A stretch of DNA of 64,000 bases from Scrofimicrobium sp. R131 (GTDB taxonomy: Bacteria > Actinomycetota > Actinomycetes > Actinomycetales > Actinomycetaceae): positions 124,001-188,000 of the forward strand of contig NZ_CP138335.1 in assembly GCF_040256745.1 (NCBI RefSeq), in the 5' to 3' direction. The first letter of the stretch is position 1. Every line of letters starts with the position of its first letter. The position numbers were made by a program, and so were the translations under genes. Below are positions 61,793 to 64,000 of this stretch, piece by piece. The notes beneath the pieces were generated by a model. That model had not been told where the DNA came from and did no database searches. It saw nothing but the letters and a program-made list of their open reading frames with translations.

Positions 61793-61794
61793 TC

Positions 61795-62511
61795 CTATTC
61801 GGACTGGGCGCCCTCCCCGGACTGGGATCCAGACTGAGGTCCTGACTGCTGGCCGCCACTTTGCTGGGTCTCGGGCACCGACTTCGGGTCAACGGGAAGG
61901 CACTCGCGCAGCGGCTGGAGGCGACTGGTCGAGGTGGCCAGAGCGGTCAGATCGTCGGCTGGCAGGAGCCCCTGGAACCCTTCCCCTAGGGTGATGGAGA
62001 CCGTGCCAATGGGAAGCTCCCGCAGCTTGATTCGAACGGGAGCCTCGAAGTAGCGGGCAATCGTGTAGGCCAGGTCAACGCTGGCGGGGCCGACATCCAG
62101 CTGCACGTTGCCCATGAACGGGTCGGAGGCGTTGTCGACCAGAGCAATTCCGTAGCCCATTTCCTCCAGGGTGCCGGCCACGGAGCCGGCCAAGCCTGAG
62201 ACGGAGGAAGCGTTCAGCACCTGGAGCTGAGCCCCGGCGACGGAAACCGGCCGGGCGTCCTCGGTCGGGCAGGGAGTGTCACCCATTTCCGCGTAGTCGA
62301 TCTTCTTGGAGAACTCATTGCCAAACGGGGTGGGGATGATTCCGGTCAGGGTCAACGCTGCCAGTGCCAACGCCGCCAGCAGGAACACAATGATGATACT
62401 GAAAATGCGCATCTGGCGGCGCGCCATCGTCTCGCGGTAGATCTGCCGGGGGGACTTGTGCGGCCCGGGAAGATGTTGGGGCGCCGGCGCGTTATTCTCA
62501 GGGGTGCTCAC
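61795..62511 (-). CDS. LytR C-terminal domain membrane protein
   Basis: 238 residues: basic cytoplasmic N-terminus, one membrane helix (IIIVFLLAALALAALTLTG), then an extracellular LytR_C domain (LQVLNASSVSGLAGSVAGTLEEMGY) and a Ser/Gln/Gly-rich tail. The domain is found in cell-wall assembly proteins but the LCP catalytic domain is missing. GTG start. Confidence 0.82.
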   Translation of the reverse strand: MSTPENNAPAPQHLPGPHKSPRQIYRETMARRQMRIFSIIIVFLLAALALAALTLTGIIPTPFGNEFSKKIDYAEMGDTPCPTEDARPVSVAGAQLQVLNASSVSGLAGSVAGTLEEMGYGIALVDNASDPFMGNVQLDVGPASVDLAYTIARYFEAPVRIKLRELPIGTVSITLGEGFQGLLPADDLTALATSTSRLQPLRECLPVDPKSVPETQQSGGQQSGPQSGSQSGEGAQSE

Positions 62512-62536
62512 GGTTCAAACTTACTTGATTCAGTCG

Positions 62537-63430
62537 CTAAAAGGTTAGCCCGCCCGCTTTGTCTGGGGATTCACCGCCGCTTAGATCGACGAAGTGGGCG
62601 GTGGGGAGGCGTTTGGTGCAGATGTCATAGGACTGGGGATTGTCGTCGACCAGAAGGAACTTTCGTCCGAGTTGCTGTGCGGCATCGCCGGTGGTGCCGG
62701 AGCCGGCAAAGAAGTCCAGCACCCAATCGTCTGGCCTGGAACTGGCGGTAATCACCCGGCGGATAATTCCCAGTGGCTTTTGGGTGGGATAGCCGGTCTT
62801 TTCCTTCCCGGTGGGGGAGACAATCGTGTGCCACCAGACGTCCGTCGGCAACTTACCCCGTTTGGCTTTCTCCGGGGTGACCAGACCCGGAGCCATGTAG
62901 GGCTCCCGATCAACTTCGGCACTGTCAAAGTAGTAGAGGTTGGGATCCTTGACGTAAACCAGGATGTTGTCATGTTTGGTGGGCCAGCGACGTTTGGTTC
63001 GGGCACCGTAGTCATAGGCCCAAATGATCTCGTTCAGAAAACTCTCGCGCCCAAAGATTTGGTCGAGCAGCACCTTGGCGTAGTGCACCTCCCGGTAATC
63101 GAGGTGCAGGTATAGGGTTCCGCTGGGGGTCAGCAGTCGCCACGCTTCGATCAAGCGCGGCTCCAGGAAGGCCCAATAGTTGGAGAACTGATCGTCGTAA
63201 GACTGAAGGTTTAGTCGGACGGATTCGTAAGTGTGTCCCCCGAACCCGACCCGGCCCCCGTCGACTGAGCGCTTAGTTTGCAGCGTGGATCGGCTCTGCT
63301 TCCGTCCCGTATTAAATGGGGGATCAATGTAAATGAGTTGAAACGACTCGGACGGCAACGCCTGCAAAACCGGGAGATTGTCCCCCAAAATGACAGTGTT
63401 TGGGGACGTTGGATGCCAAAGGGATGCCAT
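62537..63430 (-). CDS. Site-specific DNA methyltransferase, beta class
   Basis: 297 residues. Catalytic motif IV DPPFNTG near residue 36 precedes SAM-binding motif DFFAGSGTTG near 248, the order of beta-class amino-methyltransferases; DPPF points to N6-adenine. No restriction gene is adjacent, so it is probably an orphan regulatory or protective methylase. Recognition sequence cannot be read from the protein. Confidence 0.87.
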   Translation of the reverse strand: MASLWHPTSPNTVILGDNLPVLQALPSESFQLIYIDPPFNTGRKQSRSTLQTKRSVDGGRVGFGGHTYESVRLNLQSYDDQFSNYWAFLEPRLIEAWRLLTPSGTLYLHLDYREVHYAKVLLDQIFGRESFLNEIIWAYDYGARTKRRWPTKHDNILVYVKDPNLYYFDSAEVDREPYMAPGLVTPEKAKRGKLPTDVWWHTIVSPTGKEKTGYPTQKPLGIIRRVITASSRPDDWVLDFFAGSGTTGDAAQQLGRKFLLVDDNPQSYDICTKRLPTAHFVDLSGGESPDKAGGLTF

Positions 63431-63599
63431 TTCCCGACGATATCACTAGAATCCGATCAGCGTCGTGCAGTTTGAGTATGCGAACTGATCAAATGTTGAT
63501 TTCGACCTCGGTAATGTGCAGCTAGTGCCCTCTGACCTGCACGTTTCCATGTGTAGCAAGGAAGTGTTGACGGGTTGAGCTGGCAGCCCAAAGTGAGGC

Positions 63600-63671
63600 T
63601 GTATCAACTACTTGCTACACCTGGTCGAGGGTGCTAGCTTGGTCTTACCGGTGTAGCAAGTAGTTGATACA
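63600..63671 (+). promoter_or_regulatory. Inverted pair of 21-bp operators
   Basis: 63600-63620 and 63651-63671 are exact reverse complements (TGTATCAA...TGCTACAC form). Each is itself an imperfect dyad, TGTA-x-CAA-N4-TTG-x-TACA. A partial third copy, GTGTAGCAAG, is at 63551. They end 20 bases before the 63692 start. The pattern is of the GntR/YtrA type. Confidence 0.7.
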
Positions 63672-63691
63672 AGGTGGAGGGAAGCACGCTC

Positions 63692-64000
63692 ATGATGGTG
63701 GGATCAGCATTGATACTGCTGGTGGTGGTCATTCCCCTGGTCGCCGCCTGGATGATTGGCAGCGGCAGCCCCACGCGCTGGGTTCGAGTCTCGGTGGATC
63801 AGTACCACTGGTCGGCCCTGCGCTCTGCCCGTCGCCGGGGGCTGATCAGTATCGCCGTGGCGGCGGGGGCCTTCCTGCTGGCGCTAACTTCCGCCGGCAC
63901 CGGCCTCGGCTTGGGTGCGGCCCTCGCCCCGAGCGTGGCCGTCACCGCCGGCCTACTGGTCTACGCCGCCACCCCGGCCGCCGGCAAACGCGTGGGGACA
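63692..64000 (+). CDS. Membrane protein, truncated by window end
   Basis: First 103 residues only: N-terminal helix (ALILLVVVIPLVAAWMIG), a polar loop with WVRVSVDQYHWSALRSARRRG, then two further hydrophobic stretches. ATG behind GGTGGAGGG. Probably the first gene of an operon under the paired operators. Family not recognised. Confidence 0.6.
   Translation, partial: MMVGSALILLVVVIPLVAAWMIGSGSPTRWVRVSVDQYHWSALRSARRRGLISIAVAAGAFLLALTSAGTGLGLGAALAPSVAVTAGLLVYAATPAAGKRVGT

Overview
The window comes from a high-GC Gram-positive bacterium, most likely an actinobacterium of the Actinomycetaceae or a near relative. The basis is the strong G/C third-position bias, frequent GTG/TTG starts, and families largely confined to actinobacteria (WhiB, DUF5926, DUF4244, a GlxR-type Crp). 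The order metallophosphoesterase / class A PBP / WhiB / DUF4177 / Crp / endonuclease III / alpha-beta hydrolase / Tad pilus locus / DUF1998 helicase parallels, from memory, the Rv3649-Rv3683 region of Mycobacterium tuberculosis. An anaerobic ribonucleotide reductase pair (NrdD/NrdG) suggests anaerobic growth is possible.

Layout. 0-5 kb: DUF5926 protein, a glycosyltransferase, and a copper module (csoR-copZ-copA) with a CsoR-type operator exactly between its -35 and -10. 5-15.4 kb: two related GHSQGG hydrolases, purB, a fructosamine-kinase-like protein, membrane proteins, rpiB and an aldo/keto reductase. 15.7-26.6 kb: carbohydrate uptake. A LacI regulator with two matching palindromic operators precedes an alpha-xylosidase and its ABC importer; a second ABC importer follows. 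Neither importer has its own ATPase here. 26.7-28.3 kb: two diverged 96-bp palindromic repeats, the second interrupted by an IS1249-like element with an 8-bp target duplication, then tRNA-Pro(CGG). 28.7-37.4 kb: the conserved block named above. 37.5-51.5 kb: the Tad/Flp pilus locus. 51.5-64 kb: helicase, YbjN proteins, PAP2, nrdD-nrdG behind two NrdR-type boxes, a degenerate amidotransferase, uracil permease, a CDP-alcohol transferase, a LytR_C protein, an orphan DNA methyltransferase and a truncated membrane gene.

The most unusual object is an 8.74-kb element (about 41946-50685) inserted in the DUF4244 pilin-like gene of the Tad locus. It encodes a large serine integrase, a small protein, a primase-polymerase/ATPase, a 210-bp cluster of eleven CGTACG iterons, a second serine recombinase, a zinc-motif protein that may be a small terminase, a zinc-ribbon protein, a large terminase subunit and a few small proteins. 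It has no capsid, portal, tail or lysis genes. This gene set looks like a phage satellite that replicates and packages itself but borrows particles. Joining the two junctions reconstructs a dyad-symmetric attP and an attB that restores the complete pilin reading frame, so excision should repair the pilus gene.

Other oddities are a copper ATPase whose only metal-binding domain lies inside its nucleotide-binding domain, two probable pseudoenzymes (an alpha/beta hydrolase and a class I amidotransferase), and a single-chain TadB-TadC protein.
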